Shown: piece by piece, positions 23,883-32,008 of the stretch
Layout: each line of letters begins with the position of its first letter
How positions within the stretch are numbered: the first letter of the stretch is position 1
Assembly: GCA_031278475.1 (NCBI GenBank)
Contig: JAITKK010000130.1
Location: 1-32,008, forward strand
Source of the DNA: Deltaproteobacteria bacterium
GTDB taxonomy: Bacteria > Desulfobacterota > Desulfarculia > Adiutricales > Adiutricaceae
Direction of reading: 5' to 3'
DNA length: 32,008 nucleotides
Translations under genes and position numbers: made by a program
Notes under the pieces: generated by a model
Told to the model about the DNA's origin: nothing
Seen by the model: the letters and a program-made list of their open reading frames with translations, nothing else
Databases searched by the model: none

Positions 23883-24831
23883 AATAATCCTTTCTTCATA
23901 AGAGATGCCAATTGGCGTTAATTTTGTGAGTATATCTTGTGAGCGCATCTTGTGAGCCCATCTTGGGAGCTTGGGGTCGGATGTTACCGGAAGGCGGAGC
24001 CTCACCCGGCATCCAAGCAATCCGATGGCAGGACTCTGTCTTTGGGATTATCTGTCAATCCCCCATTGGATATCACATAAGTAGCGATCCAAAGCTGTAT
24101 TATGACCAATGCCGATTAGTGCGTCCTGAACCTAATTAGTCGTAATTATGTTTTATCGGTATAAGATTTTCGCAATTGTGGGGTTGCGCTTATCCCAGAT
24201 AGGTTACGGATATCTAAGATAATCGCATTTGACACTAGCCCTGGAATCTTTTCAGCGCAGGTCATTTAAATGAACAATAGTAACTTTTTTCGCATCATGC
24301 AAGGGCATTTTTAAAAAAATCGCCGCACCGATGCCCTTTTATCTTTCCCAAGCTTCCCATCTTCCTTTAGGCCAAGCTTTCAATCGCAATATGACTTTTT
24401 CCCGCAAGGTGGGATCCCCATCCAGGCCCCTTGGCGCGCAACCCACTTTTACGCCCCTTGCCCTGTATCCGGATGGGCCCCAGACCTTTCCAATGCTTTA
24501 GCCTTCCGTTTTCTCCGCAAGCCTCTGGCATGGCGCCCCCTCCCCCCAACCCTGCGAGCTTATCTTAGGGATGCCTATTGTGGCCAGGAAGTGACGGGCG
24601 AAAGCCTCCCTGAGCTTCTCCGTCAAAAGTTAGGAGTATCATGGAATGGGTGCCTTGCCTGCGGGCGGGTTTGCCGGAGCGCCCTTTTGATTTTCCAAAA
24701 ACCCGTCGGCTCACGGGCACCCCCCTGGGCTACGCCCGGATCTTGGGTCGCGACGGCTGCCAAGGGGGCCGGTCCCTGGGCTTGGCCCAGGCCCTGGGAT
24801 ACCAGCCTTGGGACAGCTACCCGGGTCAAGG

Positions 24832-24922
24832 GGCTTTGCCCCTGGCTTTCCCTTGGGTTTTCCTTGGGCTTCCTTTGGGTTTCCCACTAGGTTTCCCCAA
24901 GGTTGCCCCAGGCTTTGCCTCT
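24832..24922. repeat. Degenerate pyrimidine/G tandem repeat of ~11 bp (GGGTTTTCCTT-like), about 8 units
   Basis: ggctttgcccct / ggctttccctt / gggttttcctt / gggcttccttt / gggtttcccacta / ggtttccccaa / ggttgcccca / ggctttgcctct. Confidence 0.75.
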
Positions 24923-25196
24923 GCCGGGCCCATAGGTGCCCTTGTCCCCCTCCCAATGGGGTCTGTTTGCTTTTCCGCAAAAATGGAGGCCCATGGCCAC
25001 TTTCCCTTAACATGGGGGCCAAAGCGCCTTAAAATCTACCCAGGGCCTCCCGCGCCCCTGGATGGGGCCCCCTCTAAATTATGGCCTTGAACTTGCTAAG
25101 CTTCTTTCCGGCGAGCCTTCCGCCCGATCCCGCCCAAGCCATACCGCGGCCCCCCGGGCCACACGGGCAGAAGAGACAACTCAAAGGAAGGGATTC

Positions 25197-26972
25197 ATGG
25201 CCTTCAACCTAAGCGATACCTACTCCCGCGGCCGAGAGCGCATAGCCGCCACCAGCCCCTCCAAATTAATAATCGGGGGTTTGCTGCTTTTGGCCGCGAC
25301 CGCGGCTTTCATATACTTCTTGGTGTCCAACAACTCGTCCAATTACCAGGTACTGTACTCGGACCTGGCCCCGGAGGATGCCGGGGCCATCACGGCCGAG
25401 CTGAAGAAGACGGGCGCGGACTACAGGTTGTCCAATGACGGCACCGCCATAGAGATGCCGGAAGGGGAGGTCCAGTCCGCCCGTCTGGATCTGGCCATGA
25501 AGGGGCTCCCGGCCAAGGGCGGGGTGGGGTTCGAGCTCTTCGACGATCACAAGCTGGGCGTTACCGACATGGAGCAGAAGATCCAGCTCCAGAGGGCGGT
25601 CACCGGCGAGCTGGAGCGCACCATCATGCGTTTCCCCGAGGTGACGGACGCCAGGATCCACCTCACCGTCCCCAGGGAGACCCTCTTCATAGAGGACCAG
25701 AAGAACCCCACGGCCTCGGTGGTGCTGACCCTGAAGCCAGGGGCCTCCCTTGACAAGCCCAAGATAATGGGCATAGTCCATTTGATAACCTCGGCGGTGG
25801 ACGGGCTCACGGCCGACAACGTGTCGGTCATAGACACCGAGGGCGGGCTCCTGTGGAGCAAGGACACCCAGGCGAGCGGGCTCCTGAACGACGAGCAGCT
25901 CAAGCAGAAGAGGGCCTTCGAGCGCGACCTCCAGGCCCGGATCAACGGCATGCTGGAGCGGGTCCTGGGCCCCTACAAGGCCACCACCAACGTGAACGTG
26001 GAGCTTGACCTCAGGGAGGTGGTGACCTCCGAGGACTTCTTCGACCCCGAGGGAAGCGTCGTCAGGTCCGAGCAGAGGATCCAGGAGCGGGAGACCGGCC
26101 CTGGCAGGGCCAACGCGGGCATCCCCAACGCCACCTACGAGCTGGGGACCGCCAACAGGCAGAACTCTGGCCAGGAAGGCAACCAGGTGGTGTCCACCAG
26201 GACCGAGGAGACCACCAACTACGAGGTGTCCAACACCAAGAGGAAGACCGTGTCTGCCTCGGGCGACCTCAAGAAGGTATCAGTGGCCGTCGTGGTGGAC
26301 GGCATATTCACCCAAAACGAGGCCGGGGAAAAGGTGTTCACCCCCCTGCCTCCGGAGATGATAAGCAAGCTCACCGAGGCGATTAAGAACACCATTGGAT
26401 TCGACGAGAAGAGAGGTGACAGCGTGTCCGTGTCCTGCCTGGAGTTTTACCGCGAGGAGTCGGTCTCAATCTACGCGATGTTCTTCCTGGACCTCCTAAG
26501 GGAGTTCGGGCGGCCGCTGCTCAACCTCCTCCTCATAATCCTGTTCTTCATCTTCGTGGTGAGGCCCATACTCAACTGGCTCAAGAAGGAAGTGGAGCCG
26601 GTAGGCTCTGGCTCCGAGGAGGCGGTCCTACCCGACTATCCAAGCGGGGGTGGCGGTAGCCTTGGCGAAAGCCTGCCTCTGCCTCTCCCCCTCCCGCCAG
26701 CGGAGGAGCAGGGGGCGGCCACAAGGGACCAGGCCGCCCTCGCGGAGATACCCGAATCCGACGAGGACTACCACGAGGGCGACGACGAGGCCCCCCAGTA
26801 CGACGACGAGGAGCCCGAGGATCTCGACTCCGACCCGCAGTTGCTTGAGTACGGGAAGCTCACCAAGGACAACGTGCTGCCCTTGGCGAGGGAGAACATG
26901 GAGCGCACCGTGGGGCTTCTGCGCCGCTGGATAGAGCAGAAGAGCTCCGACGGGGCCCAGCAAGAGAAATAA
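25197..26972 (+). CDS. fliF: Flagellar M-ring protein FliF
   Basis: Start trimmed to MAFNLSDTYSRG (SD AAAGGAAGGG). NYQVLYSDLAPEDAGAITAELKKTGADYRLSNDGTAIEMP, ARIHLTVPRETLF, NPTASVVLTLKPG; TM near the C-terminus; terminal FliG-binding region NVLPLARENMERTVGLLRRWI. Confidence 0.96.
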   Translation: MAFNLSDTYSRGRERIAATSPSKLIIGGLLLLAATAAFIYFLVSNNSSNYQVLYSDLAPEDAGAITAELKKTGADYRLSNDGTAIEMPEGEVQSARLDLAMKGLPAKGGVGFELFDDHKLGVTDMEQKIQLQRAVTGELERTIMRFPEVTDARIHLTVPRETLFIEDQKNPTASVVLTLKPGASLDKPKIMGIVHLITSAVDGLTADNVSVIDTEGGLLWSKDTQASGLLNDEQLKQKRAFERDLQARINGMLERVLGPYKATTNVNVELDLREVVTSEDFFDPEGSVVRSEQRIQERETGPGRANAGIPNATYELGTANRQNSGQEGNQVVSTRTEETTNYEVSNTKRKTVSASGDLKKVSVAVVVDGIFTQNEAGEKVFTPLPPEMISKLTEAIKNTIGFDEKRGDSVSVSCLEFYREESVSIYAMFFLDLLREFGRPLLNLLLIILFFIFVVRPILNWLKKEVEPVGSGSEEAVLPDYPSGGGGSLGESLPLPLPLPPAEEQGAATRDQAALAEIPESDEDYHEGDDEAPQYDDEEPEDLDSDPQLLEYGKLTKDNVLPLARENMERTVGLLRRWIEQKSSDGAQQEK

Positions 26973-26985
26973 GGGGCTAAAGGGC

Positions 26986-27018
26986 CCCTCCCCCGGGGCC
27001 AAGGGCCCCGGGGGAGGG
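26986..27018. other. Very strong intercistronic hairpin between fliF and fliG (15-bp perfect stem, 3-nt loop)
   Basis: CCCTCCCCCGGGGCC (26986-27000) AAG GGCCCCGGGGGAGGG (27004-27018). Confidence 0.8.
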
Positions 27019-27043
27019 CTGCCTGTGCCCAAGGGAGGGAAAG

Positions 27044-28066
27044 ATGGCCCGCGAGGAGCTGCCCGCGGCGGCGGAGAAAGAGCTAAAGGGACCCGACAAG
27101 GCCGCTATATTCCTGCTCACCATGGGCGAGGAGTTCACGACCGAGGTCTTCAAAGAGCTTGACGACATGGAGATAAAGGACCTTGGCAAGGCCATGACCT
27201 CCATCCAGAACGTGACATCCTCGCAGGTGCAGGACGTCCTGTGGGAGTTCTCGCTCGCCATGCAGGAGCCCGGCGAGATGAGGGTGAAGGGGGACGACTT
27301 CTTCAAGAACACCATCGGGAGGGCCCTTGACGGCGAACGGGCCGACGGGCTCATCCAGGACATAAACTCGCCCATACCTTTCTCCAACATCAAGAACATA
27401 GACGCCAAGGCCTTGGGGAACTTCATCCGCAACGAGCACCCCCAGACCATCGCCCTGATACTGGCCCACATCGACCCGGGCAAGTCAGCCCAGATAATAT
27501 CCGAGTTCCCTGAGCCCCTGCAGCAGGACGTGATGCTGCGCATAGCCGACCTCGAGCCCGTGTCCAACAGCATCCTGGACGAGGTGGAGCAGGTGCTCCG
27601 CGAGGAGATAAAGGCCCAGGGGCCCGTGGGCGGGAGGCCCGCCGGTGGCTCGGGGACCGTCGCGGAGATCCTGAACCAGGTGGACCAGAACACGGAGAAC
27701 GCCATCCTCGGCAAGCTGGAGGAGGACAGGGCGGACCTCGCGAACGAGGTCCGCAAGCTCATGTTCGTGTTCGAGGACCTCATAAACGTGGACGACCGCT
27801 CCATACGCACCATCTTGAAGGAGGTGAACAACGACGAGCTGACCCTGGCACTCAAGGCCGCCTCCCCGGAGATGCAGACGAAGATATTCGCGAACCTCTC
27901 CGAGCGCGCCGCGGACATGATAAGGGAGGATCTGGAGGCCATGGGCCCAACCCGCCTGGCCGACGTGGAGAAGGCGCAGCAGTCCATCCTAAGGGCCGCC
28001 AAGAAGCTCGAGGCCGAGGGCAAGATTGTAATCGGCAAGGGGGACGGGGGCGATCAGTTTGTCTGA
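27044..28066 (+). CDS. fliG: Flagellar motor switch protein FliG
   Basis: GPDKAAIFLLTMGEEFTTEVFKELDDMEIKDL, NEHPQTIALILAHIDPGKSAQIISEFPEPLQQDVMLRIADLEPV, C-terminal VRKLMFVFEDLINVDDRSIRTILKEVNNDELTLALKAAS. Confidence 0.97.
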   Translation: MAREELPAAAEKELKGPDKAAIFLLTMGEEFTTEVFKELDDMEIKDLGKAMTSIQNVTSSQVQDVLWEFSLAMQEPGEMRVKGDDFFKNTIGRALDGERADGLIQDINSPIPFSNIKNIDAKALGNFIRNEHPQTIALILAHIDPGKSAQIISEFPEPLQQDVMLRIADLEPVSNSILDEVEQVLREEIKAQGPVGGRPAGGSGTVAEILNQVDQNTENAILGKLEEDRADLANEVRKLMFVFEDLINVDDRSIRTILKEVNNDELTLALKAASPEMQTKIFANLSERAADMIREDLEAMGPTRLADVEKAQQSILRAAKKLEAEGKIVIGKGDGGDQFV

Positions 28067-30029
28067 GAAATGGCCATACGGCAAGGACCACGGCCCCGCT
28101 CCCGGGGCCGTGGAGCCCTACAGGCCCATGGATTTCGGGGATCCTAAGGCCTTGCCACCGGACTATGCGCCCAAGGAGCCCGTCTTCGAGGAGTTCGAAA
28201 GAGATAAAAGGCCCCTTGGGGACCCCGCTTCCGAGGTGCCCTCCCTGGACTACCTCTTCTCGCCCTTCGACCCGGGAAAACCCGTGGACAAGACCTACAG
28301 GCCGCTCTTAAGCGAAGAGGCGGCCAAGGAATTCCCCTTCGAGGACCTGGACCCCAGGGACTCCAACATCATCAACACACTCGACCGCGCCGAAAAGCGC
28401 GCGGCCGAGATAATCGCTTCCGCCAACGAGAAGCGGGACTCCATCCTTGCCAAGACCGAAGACGAGGCCCGGGTCCTCAAGGAGGGGCTGGAGACAAAGG
28501 CCAAAGAGGAGGCGGACGGCATCATAAGGGACGCCAAGGCCAAGGCGGGGGAGACACTGGACGCCGCCAAAAAGGAGGCGCAGGGGCTCTTGGACCTCCA
28601 ACAGGAGACCGAGAGGCTCAAGGCCGAGGCCTCGGGTGTCATCGAGGATGCGGGCAAGGGCAAGGAGGCCAACAAGGCCAAGGAAGAGGAGCTTAAAAAG
28701 GATAGGGAGACCTTCGATGCCGAGAAGGCCCGGTGGGAAGCCGACAAGGAATCCCTGCTAAAGGCCGACCGGGACAAGGCCAAAGACGAGGGTTACACGG
28801 AGGGGCTGGCCAAGGGCCGCGAGGAGGGCATCCAAAAGGGCATGTCCGAGACCGACGAGAGGCTCAGGGGCCTGATAACGGTCCTCGACAGGCTCCATGA
28901 CCTCTACGAGGACCTCTGGCGCCAAAACGCCCCCCAGATGGTGGATTTAAGCATCGAGGCCGCCGAGGCCATAGTGAACAAAGAGATAGAAAACGGCGTG
29001 GGCATCGCGACCGGGGCCTTCATGCAGGCCATCGCCTTCCTCAAGAAGGCCCACGTGGCCGAGTTCAGGGTCCGCCCCGAGGACCTGGAAGAGCTGGAGG
29101 CCGCGAGGGCCAGGCTCCGCGGCGAGGTGGACGGGCTCACCAACGTGAGGTTCGTGCCCGACCCCGCCCTGGGCCCAGGCGACATCATAATGGAGTCCGA
29201 CGCCGGCCGCCTGGACGGCACCCTCAAGAACAGGCGCGACAGGGTAATGGGAGCCCTTCGCGACGCCTTCAGGGAGGGAAGGATAGGCTCCATGCCGCCT
29301 CCACCCACCTCTATGGCCCCGCCACCAGAGGCGGCTCCCCCGGAAGCCCCCGCCGAGGCGGCACCCCTCGAGGGAGGGCAACCCGAGGCAAGCGCCCCAA
29401 GCCCGGTTGAGCCAGCCCAGGCCCAAGCCCAAGAGCCAGCCCAGGCCCAAGAGCCACTGCAAGCCCAAGCCCAAGCGCCCATAGGGGCAACCCCAAGCGA
29501 GGCGGCCATTCCGGCGGAACCCGTCGCGGGGGAGGCCGCCAAAACGGACACCGGGATCCCCCAAAACGATGCAGCTGAGGTAGTTCCCGAGGAAAGCCCG
29601 GATGCCCCGGCCGTTCCGGAAGTCAAGGACATGCCAAGCCCCGCGGCCGCTTCAAGCGAGGAGGCAGGGGAAGGCCCCGTCGCCGAGGCTATCGTGCCAC
29701 TTGAGGCAAAACCAGTTGAGCCAGAACCAATTAATGGGACCTTGGAAAGGGCCGAGGATGTTCCCTTGCCTGCGGAAGAGGCAAGCGAGGCTAAATCTGA
29801 GGTGGCCAACGCCCGGACACCCGATACGGCGGAAGGCGACCCAACGGCAGTGACTGGCGAGGAAGCAGGCCCGGATGATTCCTGGGAGCCCATCATAGCC
29901 CTCCCGGACAGCCCTGCGCCCAAGGATCAAAATAACAACGGAAACGGGCAGGCAAAGGCCGGCCCCGAGGATGCGCCCAAGGGTGCCGGCGATGATCCAT
30001 CACCCGGCGAGGGGCCCGGGGAAAAGTGA
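28059..30029 (+). CDS. fliH: FliH-like flagellar assembly protein with an extended N-terminal coiled coil and a ~230-aa acidic Pro/Ala-rich C-terminal extension; TTG start overlapping fliG
   Basis: Position after fliG; coiled coil then GYTEGLAKGREEGIQKGMSETDERLRGLITVLDRL...MVDLSIEAAEAIVNKEIE...VRFVPDPALGPGDIIMESDAGRLDGTLKNRRDRVMGALRDAF, a FliH C-terminal domain pattern. Confidence 0.88.
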   Translation: MSEKWPYGKDHGPAPGAVEPYRPMDFGDPKALPPDYAPKEPVFEEFERDKRPLGDPASEVPSLDYLFSPFDPGKPVDKTYRPLLSEEAAKEFPFEDLDPRDSNIINTLDRAEKRAAEIIASANEKRDSILAKTEDEARVLKEGLETKAKEEADGIIRDAKAKAGETLDAAKKEAQGLLDLQQETERLKAEASGVIEDAGKGKEANKAKEEELKKDRETFDAEKARWEADKESLLKADRDKAKDEGYTEGLAKGREEGIQKGMSETDERLRGLITVLDRLHDLYEDLWRQNAPQMVDLSIEAAEAIVNKEIENGVGIATGAFMQAIAFLKKAHVAEFRVRPEDLEELEAARARLRGEVDGLTNVRFVPDPALGPGDIIMESDAGRLDGTLKNRRDRVMGALRDAFREGRIGSMPPPPTSMAPPPEAAPPEAPAEAAPLEGGQPEASAPSPVEPAQAQAQEPAQAQEPLQAQAQAPIGATPSEAAIPAEPVAGEAAKTDTGIPQNDAAEVVPEESPDAPAVPEVKDMPSPAAASSEEAGEGPVAEAIVPLEAKPVEPEPINGTLERAEDVPLPAEEASEAKSEVANARTPDTAEGDPTAVTGEEAGPDDSWEPIIALPDSPAPKDQNNNGNGQAKAGPEDAPKGAGDDPSPGEGPGEK

Positions 30030-30709
30030 TCCCCGACACCAAACTTAACATCTGGGAGCATTCCAAGGGCCTCTTGGAGCTCTGCCGCAGGCGCGCCATG
30101 GCCGAGGTGCCGGAGATGGACTCCGCAGCCCAGGGCGCCGGGATTTTGTCATCCCTGGGTCTAGCGCAAGGCACGCCGCTTTTGGACGGCGGCTGCGCCG
30201 CCGGGCACTTCATCCACTCGCTGATAAAAAGGGATCTGCGCTTTGACTACCACGGCATCGACCACAGCCCTTCCTTCATAGAGGCAGGCAAGGAGGCCTT
30301 TGCGAGGCTCTCATTGGATCCCGCTCGCTTGGAGCTTGGTTCTTTGGACGATCTGGCGGGCGTTGGTTACGAGGTAGCTGTACTCATAAACGTATTGTCC
30401 TTCAACCCGGACTTTAGGAGAATCCTTGGCCGGGTCATCGAATCAGGGGCGAAGGTAATCGTCTGCCGGGACAATTTCGGTGATAAGACCGAGATCCTCT
30501 GGGACGTCGACGGATTTTTGGATCCGGGATTCAATCATCTGAAGGGTTATTGGAACAGGTGGGGGAGAGTTGAGGTGGAGGGGTACCTTGGCGAGCTGGG
30601 CTTTGATGTTGGGTGGATAGAGGACAACCGAACCAAGGGAAAGGTCGAGATGGTGGTTGGTAAGCCCTACACATGGGGCTTCTTCCTTGCCAGAAAACGC
30701 CGTGCCTAA
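30026..30709 (+). CDS. Class I SAM-dependent methyltransferase, GTG start overlapping the fliH stop by 4 bp
   Basis: PLLDGGCAAGHFIHSLIKRDLRFDYHGIDHSPSFIEAGKEAF (motif I-like DxGCxxG and acidic motif II region); NIWEHSKGLLELCRRRAMAEVPEMDSAAQGAGIL N-terminus. Confidence 0.82.
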   Translation: MIPDTKLNIWEHSKGLLELCRRRAMAEVPEMDSAAQGAGILSSLGLAQGTPLLDGGCAAGHFIHSLIKRDLRFDYHGIDHSPSFIEAGKEAFARLSLDPARLELGSLDDLAGVGYEVAVLINVLSFNPDFRRILGRVIESGAKVIVCRDNFGDKTEILWDVDGFLDPGFNHLKGYWNRWGRVEVEGYLGELGFDVGWIEDNRTKGKVEMVVGKPYTWGFFLARKRRA

Positions 30710-30758
30710 CTGAGCCAGCACGAATCTTAGGGATGGGCACTAAATCCTGAAAGCCAAG

Positions 30759-30798
30759 AAGTCCCCTACGGGAAACGAGAGTATCCCGTAGGGGATTT
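30759..30798 (+). terminator. Rho-independent terminator downstream of the methyltransferase
   Basis: AAGTCCCCTACGGGA-aacgagagta-TCCCGTAGGGGATTTT; 12-bp perfect core stem 30762-30773 / 30784-30795. Confidence 0.88.
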
Positions 30799-31011
30799 TG
30801 GCGTGTGACCATTGGGATAGCTGTGCGGGGAATCCCCGTTGCCTTTGGCTTTCAACAAGCCAAGGGCTTTGGGCACCCTTTGGTCATGAGGCGAAACGAC
30901 ACTAATTGCAAATATCTTTCTACGGCGACCTCAGGGCTTTTTGCTTGCAGGTGTTTACTCTCGCTAAAGATCACGCCTTGGTGCCACTTGCCCTGGTTCG
31001 GTTCGGTATTG

Positions 31012-31296
31012 TTAACCGTGAGAGTTGCAAATGTACTTTGCCACGCTGTCGGCGGAATCGCTCGCGGATTTTCCCAGATCGCTAAAGACCGTGCCAGAGT
31101 GCCACTTCCCTTTGCGGCGCTCGATTACGTATTCGTTCCCTGACGTGCATTTTACCCTGTACGCATCGCCCTCGCTTGTTCCGTTCGAGCCGATGTTGGT
31201 GACCCTGTCCACGTCAGAGGCGAAGAGAGTGGCACCCGGGCCGATTATCGCAAATGTCAGTGCGAGGAACGCAATAAGAGCTATTTTGGAAATCAT
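31012..31296 (-). CDS. Small secreted hypothetical protein (signal peptide, 2 Cys in the mature part)
   Basis: MISKIALIAFLALTFAIIGPGATLFASDVDRVTNIGSNGTSEGDAYRVKCTSGNEYVIERRKGKWHSGTVFSDLGKSASDSADSVAKYICNSHG; AAAGGAGA SD just upstream. The annotated longer ORF to 31590 is unlikely. Confidence 0.72.
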   Translation of the reverse strand: MISKIALIAFLALTFAIIGPGATLFASDVDRVTNIGSNGTSEGDAYRVKCTSGNEYVIERRKGKWHSGTVFSDLGKSASDSADSVAKYICNSHG

Positions 31297-31826
31297 TGAT
31301 TGTCTCCTTTGACTTAAACACCGTTTCTTTGGTGTTGCATGATGTTTGCCCAATGCGCAAGTTGGATAAAGCCTTGTTTCTTGCGCTTTTGGTGGGCATC
31401 CGTAACAGTAGGCTCGGAATCCATACGGAGTCCGGGAATGAAAGGCTGACAATGGGGGAAAGCCACAATGCCGGGCATTCCACAATCGGATGCAGCAATC
31501 GGAAATTAAGTGCGAATCCCTGGATGATCCAAAAGCTGTAGGGCGTTGTGGATTTTTTGCTAAATTAAAGTAAAGGACATGCAAAGTCAATAAAAATTTT
31601 CGTCCAACGACCAGGTTGAGTTAAATTAATTAGCGAGATTAGTGGTTATATTTTATAATAATCTATAAATTAGGTGATATTTCATATTATTATGATGTTA
31701 AGCCGCAACACATTCTTCCCTAAATCTCCAAGCCGCGAGAGTGTGATTTTGAAACATCTAGATTAACAACAAGTGTGAGCGACAAGTGCGCATGACAAGT
31801 TAATAATTGCACAAAACAACCGCGCA

Positions 31827-31891
31827 CAACAATCTCACACAACAATCGAACGCAACAATTGCGTACAATAATCGCATATAACAATCGCACA
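31827..31891. repeat. 13-bp tandem repeat, consensus CAACAATCGCACA, 5 copies
   Basis: caacaatctcaca / caacaatcgaacg / caacaattgcgta / caataatcgcata / taacaatcgcaca, exact 13-bp register. Confidence 0.88.
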
Positions 31892-31979
31892 CAATAAGAT
31901 TTAAGTCGGATTACTTCTGCGATTGACTTCCATGCATCCAAGGTTTGCGATATTTGATTGATTGCGGCTAACTATATCG

Positions 31980-32008
31980 CTAATCCTTAATCCCTAATCA
32001 CTAATCCC
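31980..32008. repeat. 7-bp tandem repeat CTAATCC (about 4 copies), running into the window edge
   Basis: ctaatcc / ttaatcc / ctaatca / ctaatcc / c. Confidence 0.7.

Noticed and set aside
24591-25090. ORFs 24591..24890, 24641..25090 and 24711..25022 as genes
   Set aside because: They overlap each other on both strands across a repeat tract. The translations are low-complexity (FPWVFLGLPLGFPLGFP) and no convincing SD or domain was seen.
26977-29923. Minus-strand ORFs 26977..28038 and 28904..29923
   Set aside because: Antisense to fliG/fliH. Ser/Ala-rich translations are typical of shadow ORFs.
31770-31941. CDS 31720..31941 (-) and possible CRISPR
   Set aside because: The translation VRLLYAIIVRNCCVRLLCEIVVRGC is just the 13-bp repeat read in frame. 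There are no spacers.

Overview
The window is a GC-rich bacterial chromosomal segment. Its gene content suggests a Gram-negative, flagellated organism, possibly deltaproteobacterial or a related lineage; this was not tested. It has compact coding blocks separated by AT-rich or low-complexity intergenic DNA. From left to right it contains:
- the C-terminal part of an autotransporter (+)
- a very large BvgS-like hybrid sensor kinase (-)
- an orphan fumarase/tartrate dehydratase-type alpha subunit (-)
- a phosphatidylserine synthase plus SPOR-protein pair (-)
- a Sel1-repeat protein and an SDR oxidoreductase (+)
- an M23 peptidase and SecA (+)
- a metal-related minus-strand cluster: P1B-like ATPase, small TM protein, stand-alone HMA-like protein, ABC ATPase and metal-binding SBP
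- an isolated fliF-fliG-fliH block whose last gene overlaps a SAM methyltransferase by 4 bp (+)
- a small secreted protein (-)

I see no CRISPR array, prophage, IS element, rRNA or tRNA that I can support. The observations most worth a second look are:
- the metal cluster, where the ATPase N-terminal module is duplicated as a free protein, the transmembrane motif is non-canonical, and the ABC system has no permease
- the methyltransferase coupled to fliH where fliI might be expected, together with a long acidic/Pro-Ala C-terminal extension on FliH
- an Hpt domain in the hybrid kinase that has lost its phosphoacceptor His
- a probable CTG start for the SDR gene
- several unrelated intergenic tandem repeats that share a period of about 11 bp
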